A stretch of 64,000 nt of DNA, taken from an uncultured Oscillospiraceae bacterium (GTDB lineage Bacteria > Bacillota > Clostridia > Oscillospirales > Oscillospiraceae). The notes below the pieces were generated by a model that saw only the letters and a program-made list of their open reading frames with translations, was not told the origin of the DNA and searched no databases. Within the stretch, counting starts at the first letter, position 1, and every line of letters starts with the position of its first letter. Of this stretch, positions 51,318-59,031 are shown one piece after another. The translations under genes and the position numbers were made by a program. The stretch spans positions 31,431-95,430 of the forward strand of contig CAKTVW010000002.1 in the NCBI GenBank assembly GCA_934630495.1, given 5' to 3'.

Positions 51318-53146
51318 GGATCCTGTTTAACAGCAGAGACAGGCAGTATAAAACCCCGTTCGGCACAGTCCGGACGGGGCAAAGCTGCTTTTTGCGTATC
51401 GATATCCCGCGCGACTGCGGCGCGGAGAGCGTGGAGCTGATGCTGGAAAACTGCGACGGACAGCTCTGCCGAACGGTGCCGTTCGCGCTGCAGGGCGACG
51501 ACGGACAGTACGACCTCTGGCGCGGCGAGTTTACCATGGAGCCGGGATTGTATTTCTACTGGTTCCGCGTCGGCAAGGCGGAGGGGAGCTTCCGCCTGTT
51601 CCGGCAGGGGCAGGATACCAATATGGAAGCGGGCGAAAAGTGGCAGCTCAGCTTTGTGCCGCAGACGGTCACGCCGGAATTTGCCAAGGGCGCGGTGATG
51701 TATCAGATCATGCCCGACCGTTTTTTCAAGGCAGGGGACTGCGACCTGACCGAAAAGCTCCGCCCGTTCACCGTTCACAGCGACCTGACGGAGACGCCGC
51801 GCTATACGGCGGATGCGTCGGGCAACTGGTGCAATGATTTTTACGGCGGGAATCTGGCCGGGATCCGGGAAAAGCTTCCGTATTTGCAGGAGCTGGGCGT
51901 TGGGGTGCTCTACCTCAATCCCATTTTTATGGCATTTTCCAACCACCGCTACGATACCGCCGATTATAAGCGCGTCGACCCCATGCTGGGGACGGAGGCG
52001 GACTTCAAAGCGCTCTGCGTCGAGGCGCACCGTCTCGGGATGCGCGTGATCCTCGACGGCGTATTTTCCCACACCGGCAGCAACAGCGTCTATTTTGACG
52101 CAAAGCACATTTTCGGGCACGGCGCTGTCTCGGATCCGAACTCACCGTATCGCTCGTGGTATCGCTTCTGCCGCTATCCGGACGAATATGACGCATGGTG
52201 GAACATGCCGACGCTCCCGAATGTCGAGGAATTGACGGAAAGTTATGTAAACTATGTGATTGAAGCCGAGGATTCCGTGATCGCCCATTGGCTGGGCTTG
52301 GGCGCCGACGGCTTCCGGCTGGACGTGGTCGACGAGCTGCCGGATGAATTTGTGCTCCGCTTCAAGCGGAGACTGCGCGAGCTGAAGCCAGACGCGCTGC
52401 TGATCGGCGAGGTCTGGGAGGACGCGTCGAATAAGCGGGCCTACGGCGTTTCGCGCAGATATTTTGTCGACGGCGAGCTGGATTCCGTGATGAATTACCC
52501 GTGGCGCAAGGCCATTCTGGACTATGTCAAGGGAGTCGACGACGGCACGGCCTTCGGCGAGGCCGTCATGACGCTGGCCGAGAATTATCCGCCCGAAGTG
52601 CTGCAATGCGTGATGAACTGCCTCGGAACGCATGATACGCACCGCCTTCTGACCGAGCTGGGCGACGATTTCCACGGCTCGAAGGCGGAGCTTGCCGAGC
52701 GCCGCCTTTCGGAGGAGGCACGCGCCGAAGCGCTGAAAAAACTGCGCACGGCTGCGTTCCTGCAATTCACGCTGCCCGGAATGCCCAGCATTTACTACGG
52801 CGACGAGGCCGGAGCGGAGGGCTTTGACGACCCGTTCTGCCGCCGCTTCTACCCGTGGGGCAGAGAGGATAAAGCGCTGCTTCGTTTCTTCCGTGCGCTT
52901 GCGGCGGTAAAGAACCGCTCGGCGGCGCTGCGCCTCGGAGACGTTTGGATCACGGAGGCGGGACGGGGGAGAGTCGCCTTTTCCCGCACCTGCGCGGACG
53001 AGCGGGCGCAGATTTATGTAAACCTCTCAAGCGAACCGTGGGCCTTGCCCGAGACAGGCACCCCGCGCTTTGCCGGGGGCTTGGACTTCGACGGGGAGCG
53101 CTCGACGCTGCGCCCGGGCGGCTACGCTCTCTGGCTCTGCCGCTGA
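51314..53146 (+). CDS. intracellular GH13 alpha-glucan hydrolase (neopullulanase-like)
   Basis: A 610-residue glycoside hydrolase without a signal peptide. The N-terminal 120 residues form a beta domain; the barrel has VMYQIMPDRF, VILDGVFSHTG, GFRLDVVDEL (nucleophile D337), LIGEVWEDAS (acid E366) and GTHDTHRLL (D441). An HPN-like insertion with a long loop suggests action on maltodextrins or short branched glucans, trimming products of phosphorylase. Whether it cuts alpha-1,4 or alpha-1,6 bonds is not settled by sequence. Cotranscribed with glgP. Confidence 0.88.
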   Translation: MRILFNSRDRQYKTPFGTVRTGQSCFLRIDIPRDCGAESVELMLENCDGQLCRTVPFALQGDDGQYDLWRGEFTMEPGLYFYWFRVGKAEGSFRLFRQGQDTNMEAGEKWQLSFVPQTVTPEFAKGAVMYQIMPDRFFKAGDCDLTEKLRPFTVHSDLTETPRYTADASGNWCNDFYGGNLAGIREKLPYLQELGVGVLYLNPIFMAFSNHRYDTADYKRVDPMLGTEADFKALCVEAHRLGMRVILDGVFSHTGSNSVYFDAKHIFGHGAVSDPNSPYRSWYRFCRYPDEYDAWWNMPTLPNVEELTESYVNYVIEAEDSVIAHWLGLGADGFRLDVVDELPDEFVLRFKRRLRELKPDALLIGEVWEDASNKRAYGVSRRYFVDGELDSVMNYPWRKAILDYVKGVDDGTAFGEAVMTLAENYPPEVLQCVMNCLGTHDTHRLLTELGDDFHGSKAELAERRLSEEARAEALKKLRTAAFLQFTLPGMPSIYYGDEAGAEGFDDPFCRRFYPWGREDKALLRFFRALAAVKNRSAALRLGDVWITEAGRGRVAFSRTCADERAQIYVNLSSEPWALPETGTPRFAGGLDFDGERSTLRPGGYALWLCR

Positions 53147-53183
53147 CCGCGAACCTTTTCGCGGGCCGATACATATAATAATA

Positions 53184-53291
53184 GGGAACCTCTGAGCCGA
53201 CGACGCGGCGAGACGTTTTCCTGCTCCGACGGATGAAGCGTACCGTCGGCGCGGAGCGGGATCGCGCACCGTCGGACGCATCGGAGCTTCC
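53184..53291 (+). repeat. variant copy (108 bp) of the inverted-repeat element
   Basis: Begins GGGAACCTCTGAGCCGACGA and ends CATCGGAGCTTCC. The interior contains complementary GTCGGCG and CGTCGG blocks. It lies 28 bases before the M3 peptidase start codon and within its probable leader. Confidence 0.6.
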
Positions 53292-53319
53292 GCAAAATAA
53301 CACACAAAGGAGAAGTACC

Positions 53320-55008
53320 ATGAAATTTTCCGAAATGCCCTATACCCGCCCGGACGTGGAGGGCCTGAAGACGAAGCTGGCCGAGATCGCAAAACGCATC
53401 GCCGCCGCCGAAAGCGCCGACGAGCAGATCAAGGCCTATGACGAGGCGTCCGCGCTTGGCTGTGATTTTATGACGGCCTCCTCGATCGCCTATGTGCGCA
53501 ATACCATCAATACCGCCGATGATTTCTACAACGGCGAGCGCGAGTATCTGGACGAGGTCGGACCGGAGCTGGAGGAAGCAGAGCATCTCGTTTCGAGCGC
53601 ACTGCTCGATTCGCGCTTCCGTAAGGAGCTTGAGGCGCACTACGGCGAGCTGCTGTTCAAGAACCTTGAAATTTCCCGCCGCAGCTTCAGGCCGGAGCTG
53701 ATCCCGCTGATGCAGGAGGAAAGCAAGCTCGAAGCGCAATACCAGAAGCTCTATGCCGGAATGACGGTCGAATTTGACGGCAAGACCATGCCGCTCCCGA
53801 TGCTGGGCAAGTACAAGGAGAGCGCCGACCGCGCCGTCCGCCGCGCCGCGTTCGAGGCCGAGGGCAAGGTGTTCGACGCGCATCGGGCGGAGCTGGACGA
53901 GATCTATGATAAGCTCGTGAAGAACCGCAACGCGCAGGGCCGTATGCTGGGCTATGAGAACTATATCCGCCTCGGATACGACCGTCTCGGCCGCAACTGC
54001 TACGGCGCGGAGGAGCTGGAGAGCTTCCGCAAGCAGATTGCGGAGGAGCTGGTCCCCGTGATCGCGAAGGTCAAGGAGGCGCAGCGCAAGCGCATCGGCG
54101 TCGACCGCCTCTGCATTTACGACGACAAGTTCCGCTTCCCCGACGGCAACGCGAAGCCCGAGGGCACGGCGGAGGAAATTCTCGCCGCCGGTAAGGCGAT
54201 GTATCAGGAGCTTAGCCCCGAGACGAAGGAATTTATCGAAGCGATGTTCGATTCCGAGCTGTTCGACGTGCTTTCCCGCGACGGAAAGGCGCCCGGCGGC
54301 TACTGCACGACGTTCCCGGCATACAAGCTGCCCTTCATTTTCTCCAACTTTAACGGCACCTCGGACGATGTCGACGTTCTGACACACGAGGCCGGTCATG
54401 CCTTTGCCTTCTACCGCGCCATGCACTCCGATATCCCGCAGGACCTCCAGCAGCCGACGATCGAGGCCTGCGAATGCCACTCCATGAGCATGGAGTTCCT
54501 GACGCAGGACTTCCATAAAAACTTCTTCGGCAGGAACACGGCGAAGTATGAGCTTGCGCACTGCGAGGACAGTCTGGACTTCATCCCCTACGGCTGCATG
54601 ATCGACGAGTTCCAGCATCGGATGTACGAAAACGAAGCTCTGACGCCCGAGGAGCGCAACGAGGTCTGGAAAGCGCTGGAAAAGAAGTATCGCCCGTGGC
54701 TGGATATGGACAATTTGCCCTTCTACAGCCGCTATGCGCACTGGCAGTGGAAGCTGCATGTCTATCTGCATCCGCTGTACTATATTGATTACTGCATGGC
54801 GCAGACGGTCGCCTTCCAGATCTGGACGCTTTCGCTCAAGGACCGCGAGGCCGCGTGGAAAAAGTATCTGTCCTTCGTAGACAAGGCCGGTACGATGACC
54901 TTCGCCGATCTGTGCCGCACCTCCGGCCTGCGCGTGCCCTATGAGCCGGGGACGATCCGCGATGTCGGCACGGGCATCGGCGAATGGCTGGCAAAAAATT
55001 CACTTTAA
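53320..55008 (+). CDS. M3 family oligoendopeptidase
   Basis: A 562-residue zinc peptidase of the M3 family, distinct from the pepF product at 14920. The zinc motif HEAGH is at 356-360, in LTHEAGHAFAFYRA, with the third ligand in IEACECHSMSMEFLTQDF. Residues 1-350 are mainly helical. ATG 53320 has AAAGGAGA upstream; the frame open from 53233 lies inside the repeat copy. This subgroup (pepF-like, 560 residues) is common in Clostridia; its peptide preference is unknown. It may degrade peptides brought in by the importer encoded just downstream. Confidence 0.92.
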   Translation: MKFSEMPYTRPDVEGLKTKLAEIAKRIAAAESADEQIKAYDEASALGCDFMTASSIAYVRNTINTADDFYNGEREYLDEVGPELEEAEHLVSSALLDSRFRKELEAHYGELLFKNLEISRRSFRPELIPLMQEESKLEAQYQKLYAGMTVEFDGKTMPLPMLGKYKESADRAVRRAAFEAEGKVFDAHRAELDEIYDKLVKNRNAQGRMLGYENYIRLGYDRLGRNCYGAEELESFRKQIAEELVPVIAKVKEAQRKRIGVDRLCIYDDKFRFPDGNAKPEGTAEEILAAGKAMYQELSPETKEFIEAMFDSELFDVLSRDGKAPGGYCTTFPAYKLPFIFSNFNGTSDDVDVLTHEAGHAFAFYRAMHSDIPQDLQQPTIEACECHSMSMEFLTQDFHKNFFGRNTAKYELAHCEDSLDFIPYGCMIDEFQHRMYENEALTPEERNEVWKALEKKYRPWLDMDNLPFYSRYAHWQWKLHVYLHPLYYIDYCMAQTVAFQIWTLSLKDREAAWKKYLSFVDKAGTMTFADLCRTSGLRVPYEPGTIRDVGTGIGEWLAKNSL

Positions 55009-55134
55009 AGAATAAAAGCGGCGGATATGCACCGGAAACTTGTTGACATTACACGAAAATGAATAAAGTATGCAAGACGGTGTTATAAAAATCCACAGAA
55101 CTTACAATTACCAAAAAAATATTGATATTTTTTG

Positions 55135-55163
55135 TTGATTCTTTTAAAAAACTGTGCTATAGT
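55135..55163 (+). promoter_or_regulatory. promoter of the peptide transporter operon
   Basis: TTGATT (55135-55140), a 17-base spacer and TATAGT (55158-55163). An additional TTGACA at 55043-55048 could serve a weaker upstream promoter. The 284-base gap between the M3 peptidase and the binding-protein gene is AT-rich and shows no other element. Confidence 0.65.
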
Positions 55164-55292
55164 ATAAAAAAGTTTTCAACGGGTCGTTGATTTTCACAGA
55201 AATGTCCGCCCCGAGAAAACAAAAGACCTCGTCCAAGCGATATTTTCTGTGTGGAACACAGCAAAATATAATATTTATTAGGAGGAAAGAAA

Positions 55293-57518
55293 ATGAAAAA
55301 GAATCTGACCAAGATCTTCGCGCTGGTTCTTGCTCTTGTCATGGTTCTCACTCTGTTTGCCGCCTGCAAGAAGAACGACGGTAACACCGACGAGCCGACT
55401 GACGACAGCACCGATCCGGTCGAAGTTCCTTCTTGGACCATGTCTGAAGAAGAACAGAGCATGGACTACTTCAAGGAGTATGAGTATGGCACTGACTACG
55501 TCGACCTGTATGGTGCGATCGGCGATAAGGTCACTGCCGACATGGTCGAAGAGCGCGACGGACTGGCTTACGTCACCGTCGACGACACCGAGTATGAGCT
55601 TGGTATGGACTTCCTGTCCATGGCCATGGTCTACAAGTGCGACCCCATCGAGGGCAGCGAAGAGTTCTCCACTGCGGATGACGTCTACAACTTCTGGTGG
55701 AAGCTGTACATCCAGAGATGGAACTACCTCGCAGTTGAGGTCCCCCTGTACTCCAACCAGTACTATCATGTCTACAACTCCAAGATCCAGGATTACTCCG
55801 TTTCTCCGTACTGGGGCGCTGCAAACGCACTTCCCGTCGCCAGCGTTGACACCAGCAAGGGCGAGAACTCCGTTATCCTCGGCAACACCACGGAGCTGAA
55901 CGACTCCTTCCGTTACGGCGCATTCGGCGTCTCCAGCCCGAACGCTGCGCAGAACGACATCACCAAGATGACCCAGGGCCTCGAGACCGTTAGCACGAAC
56001 GAAGAGGGCGCAATGGTTTGGAACGACACCGTCGTTAAGTCCCACGAAGAAGTCACCAACGAGGACGGCTCCAAGACGACCACCATCGAGATCTACGACG
56101 ATCTGCTCTATTCCGACGGCACCCCCATCACCGCGAAGGACTATCTCACCTTTGTCCTTGCGTTTGATACCCCCGTTATGGACGCTGTTTCCAACTACAC
56201 CTATGTCGGCGGCCAGAACTATGTCGGCTGGGCTGACTTCAAGGCGGCTACCGAGCCGACCCCGTTCACCGGCCTGCGTCTGATCGACGACTACACCTTC
56301 TCCGTGACGCTCGATCCGGAATATCTGCCGTACTACTACGAGACCTCTTGGCTGTCCTTCGGCCCGACCCCGGTCAACGAGTGGCTCGGCGATGCCGACA
56401 TCAAGGATGACGGCGAAGGCGCTTACATCACCGAATCCTTCTATGCGAAGGACGGCGACGACTGGGCAATGGCAGATCATATCCTCGCTGCCCGTACCGA
56501 TATCTCCACCTATCCGTATTCCGGTGCTTACACCATCGACAGCTGGGATGCTTCCACCTCTACTGCCGTTCTGAAGCTCAACCCGAACTACAAGGGCGAC
56601 TTCGCCGGCCGTAAGCCCAGCATCGAGACGATCAGCTACATCCGCATCGTCGGAGAGACCCAGAACGAATGGCTCACCACCGGTAAGGTCGACATTCTTG
56701 CCGATATCACCGGCGGCGACGAAACCAAGGCTGCTCTGAAGATCGTCGAGGACGAACCCGACAAGTTCAGCAGCACCTACTACAACCGCGCAGGCTACGG
56801 CAAGCTCGGCTTCCGCGGCGACTTTGGTCCCGCGATGTTCGCTGAGGTCCGCCGTGCGGTCCTGTACTCCATCGACCGCAACGCGTTCGCTCAGGACTTC
56901 ACCGGCGGCTACGGCGCAGTCGTTCATGGCCCGTACTATGAAGGCTCCGCTCCGTACCTTGCAAACAAGGACACCATCCTCCTTGACCAGTATGCTACCT
57001 CCGAGGCTTCTGCGATCGCTCAGCTCGAAAAGGGCGGCTGGATCTACAACTCCAAGGGCGAGCTGTACAAGGAAGGCGACGGCATCCGCTATCGTGAGCT
57101 TGGCCGGAAGTATCAGACTCCCGAGAACCTTGCTTACGCCAGCATCGACGGCAACTACAAGACCGTTGAGATCGACGGCAAGTACTACATGCCTCTGGTC
57201 ATCAACTGGTTCTGCACCGCTGATAACAATGTTTCCGAAATGCTGAAGACCTACTGGCAGACCAGCGAGATCACGAAGAACATCGGCATGGAAGTTCAGT
57301 ACACGCAGGGCGAGTTCAACCCGCTGCTTGCCGAGCTGTATCAGTCCACTGCTGACGGCTGGAACGGCACCGCCGTTTACTCCGCGTTCAACTTCGCGAC
57401 CGGCTTCAACTCCGCTATCTACGACTTCGCCTACAACTGGAGCGTCAACCCCGACTACTACGATTACTCTGGGTTCTTCATCTGGGATGAAGCTGACGTT
57501 TACTGGCTCAACAAGTAA
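55293..57518 (+). CDS. peptide ABC transporter substrate-binding lipoprotein (OppA/DppA type, enlarged)
   Basis: A 741-residue lipoprotein with signal MKKNLTKIFALVLALVMVLTLFAAC and lipidation at C25. The mature part fits the SBP_bac_5 fold: SDGTPITAKDYLTF in the middle, SGAYTIDSWD, and ...NLAYASIDGNY near the end. Typical OppA/DppA proteins are 530-600 residues, so this one has extra segments, including an early EEEQSMDYFKEYEYG stretch. It is first in an operon with two permeases and two ATPases, and its codons are strongly biased toward C-ending forms, as expected for high expression. Ligand unknown; a peptide is likely. Confidence 0.88.
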   Translation: MKKNLTKIFALVLALVMVLTLFAACKKNDGNTDEPTDDSTDPVEVPSWTMSEEEQSMDYFKEYEYGTDYVDLYGAIGDKVTADMVEERDGLAYVTVDDTEYELGMDFLSMAMVYKCDPIEGSEEFSTADDVYNFWWKLYIQRWNYLAVEVPLYSNQYYHVYNSKIQDYSVSPYWGAANALPVASVDTSKGENSVILGNTTELNDSFRYGAFGVSSPNAAQNDITKMTQGLETVSTNEEGAMVWNDTVVKSHEEVTNEDGSKTTTIEIYDDLLYSDGTPITAKDYLTFVLAFDTPVMDAVSNYTYVGGQNYVGWADFKAATEPTPFTGLRLIDDYTFSVTLDPEYLPYYYETSWLSFGPTPVNEWLGDADIKDDGEGAYITESFYAKDGDDWAMADHILAARTDISTYPYSGAYTIDSWDASTSTAVLKLNPNYKGDFAGRKPSIETISYIRIVGETQNEWLTTGKVDILADITGGDETKAALKIVEDEPDKFSSTYYNRAGYGKLGFRGDFGPAMFAEVRRAVLYSIDRNAFAQDFTGGYGAVVHGPYYEGSAPYLANKDTILLDQYATSEASAIAQLEKGGWIYNSKGELYKEGDGIRYRELGRKYQTPENLAYASIDGNYKTVEIDGKYYMPLVINWFCTADNNVSEMLKTYWQTSEITKNIGMEVQYTQGEFNPLLAELYQSTADGWNGTAVYSAFNFATGFNSAIYDFAYNWSVNPDYYDYSGFFIWDEADVYWLNK

Positions 57519-57538
57519 GCCGTAATTAGCTAGCATCT

Positions 57539-57568
57539 GTGGGGGCAATAGCCTGCTATTGCCCCCAC
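57539..57568 (+). terminator. hairpin between the binding-protein gene and oppB
   Basis: A perfect 13-base-pair stem GTGGGGGCAATAG/CTATTGCCCCCAC with loop CCTG, followed by TTTCGCC. It is probably a partial terminator or 3' stabiliser that favours the binding-protein message over the membrane parts. Confidence 0.75.
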
Positions 57569-57589
57569 TTTCGCCATATAGCACGCCGA

Positions 57590-57830
57590 AAACAGTTAAA
57601 AAATGGCGATTTTATGGGTAAAGGCAGATTTGACGCGGAGTATCGGAACAGGAAACGCCGTTTGCTGCGCCGCTTCCCGTTCGGCACGGATGCGCCGCGT
57701 CGGAAAATGCCTTTGTTTGCGCTTTTGAGGGAGTACGCTGCTGACCGCGACTCCCTTGCAGAGCTTTCGCGAACTTTTTCGCTGCCCGCTTCGGCGGAAA
57801 TATCGTAAAATCTCCGTTCTTTAGCTGTTT
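57590..57830. repeat. 241-bp intergenic element with 27-bp imperfect inverted ends
   Basis: Bases 57590-57616 (AAACAGTTAAAAAATGGCGA...) match the reverse complement of 57804-57830 at 22 of 27 positions. Only short, unconvincing frames lie between. It fits a small non-autonomous mobile element or a long-stem RNA. The following 57831-57973 stretch is also without a gene and holds no clear signal apart from the oppB ribosome site. Confidence 0.6.
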
Positions 57831-57973
57831 GCGAGCGGATGGCGCTTCGCCGCCCCCTTGGCGTCGAAGCAGTAGATAAAAATCGGACTGTCCTGTTCGG
57901 CGCTTTTGAGAAGACGATACCTCTCTCCTGACTGCGGCCGAACCGGCACGACGAACTATGGAGGCAAGAAGCA

Positions 57974-59017
57974 ATGGTAAAATACGTATTCAAGCGACTT
58001 GGATATATGCTGCTGGTTCTGCTCATCTTGAGCTTTCTCATGTTCCTGATCTATAACATGATCCCGTATGACCGCGCCGCGACCGAAGCGCGCGCCGTTA
58101 TCAAGAACAGCAAGAACCTCGGCTACACTTTTGACGAACTATATGACCATTACTCCAAGCTGTACGGCACCGACGGCAACATCGTGCAGCGCTACCTGCG
58201 TTGGCTCGGCGCGTATCCCTATACGCCCGTGAACGAGGGAGACCCGGTCAGGTTTAACGGACTGCTTCAGGGCAATCTGGGCCAGTCCTCTGTCTATAAA
58301 AAGCCGGTCGTCGACGTCATCAAGGCGCCGATGCAGAACACGATCTTCATCAATATTTTCGCGACGATCGCGGCGCTTGCGATCTGTATCCCGCTGGGTA
58401 TTTTCAGCGCGGTCCATAAGGGGAGTAAGCGTGATACCGCAATACAGGTCGGCACGGTCATAGGCTACAGCCTGCCGACCTTCATCGTGGCGATCCTGTT
58501 CATATGGATTTTTGTCTCCATATTGGGAATATTCCCGGCGGGCGGTATGCAGTCCGTCGGCAAGGACTTTGCATCCGGGTGGGCAAAGTTCTGGGATAAG
58601 ATGTACCACCTGACACTCCCGCTGATCGTCATGACCTTCTGCTCCCTCGGCGGCCTGACGCGCTATGTCCGCGCCGCCATGATCGAAGCGCTGAGCATGG
58701 ACTGCGTCCGTACCGCGCGCGCGAAGGGCGTTAAAGAAAAGGTCGTTATCTATTCTCACGCTTGGCGCAACGCCCTGCTTCCCGTCATCACGCTGATCAT
58801 CGGCTGGTTCCTCAGCATCTTCGCCGGCTCTCTGATGATCGAGAGCATCTTCGGCCTCAGCGGTACCGGCAAGCTCCTGATCGATTCTCTGACGAATAAG
58901 GACTATGAGCTTGTGCTCGCGCTGCAAATGTTCTATTGCACGATCACGCTGCTCGGCAACCTCATTACCGATATCGTCTACGGCTTGGTCGATCCGCGCA
59001 TTCGCGTTAATAAGTAA
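57974..59017 (+). CDS. oppB: peptide ABC transporter permease, OppB/DppB type
   Basis: A 347-residue membrane protein. A first helix (YVFKRLGYMLLVLLILSFLMFLIY) is followed by an extracytoplasmic region of about 80 residues and then five helices. The EAA loop that contacts the ATPases is EALSMDCVRTARAKGVKEKVVIYSHAWRNALLPV. It starts with GGAGGCAAGAAGCA upstream. The symbol denotes family only, since the ligand is not known. Confidence 0.9.
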   Translation: MVKYVFKRLGYMLLVLLILSFLMFLIYNMIPYDRAATEARAVIKNSKNLGYTFDELYDHYSKLYGTDGNIVQRYLRWLGAYPYTPVNEGDPVRFNGLLQGNLGQSSVYKKPVVDVIKAPMQNTIFINIFATIAALAICIPLGIFSAVHKGSKRDTAIQVGTVIGYSLPTFIVAILFIWIFVSILGIFPAGGMQSVGKDFASGWAKFWDKMYHLTLPLIVMTFCSLGGLTRYVRAAMIEALSMDCVRTARAKGVKEKVVIYSHAWRNALLPVITLIIGWFLSIFAGSLMIESIFGLSGTGKLLIDSLTNKDYELVLALQMFYCTITLLGNLITDIVYGLVDPRIRVNK

Positions 59018-59031
59018 AGGAGGGAAGAATC

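Noticed and set aside
55278..57584. 768-codon minus-strand frame opposite the binding-protein gene
   Set aside because: Antisense of a highly biased gene; a signal peptide, lipobox and ribosome site support the plus strand.
57539..57808. 89-codon frame between the binding-protein gene and oppB
   Set aside because: Begins in a terminator hairpin, overlaps an inverted-end element and has no ribosome site or recognisable features.
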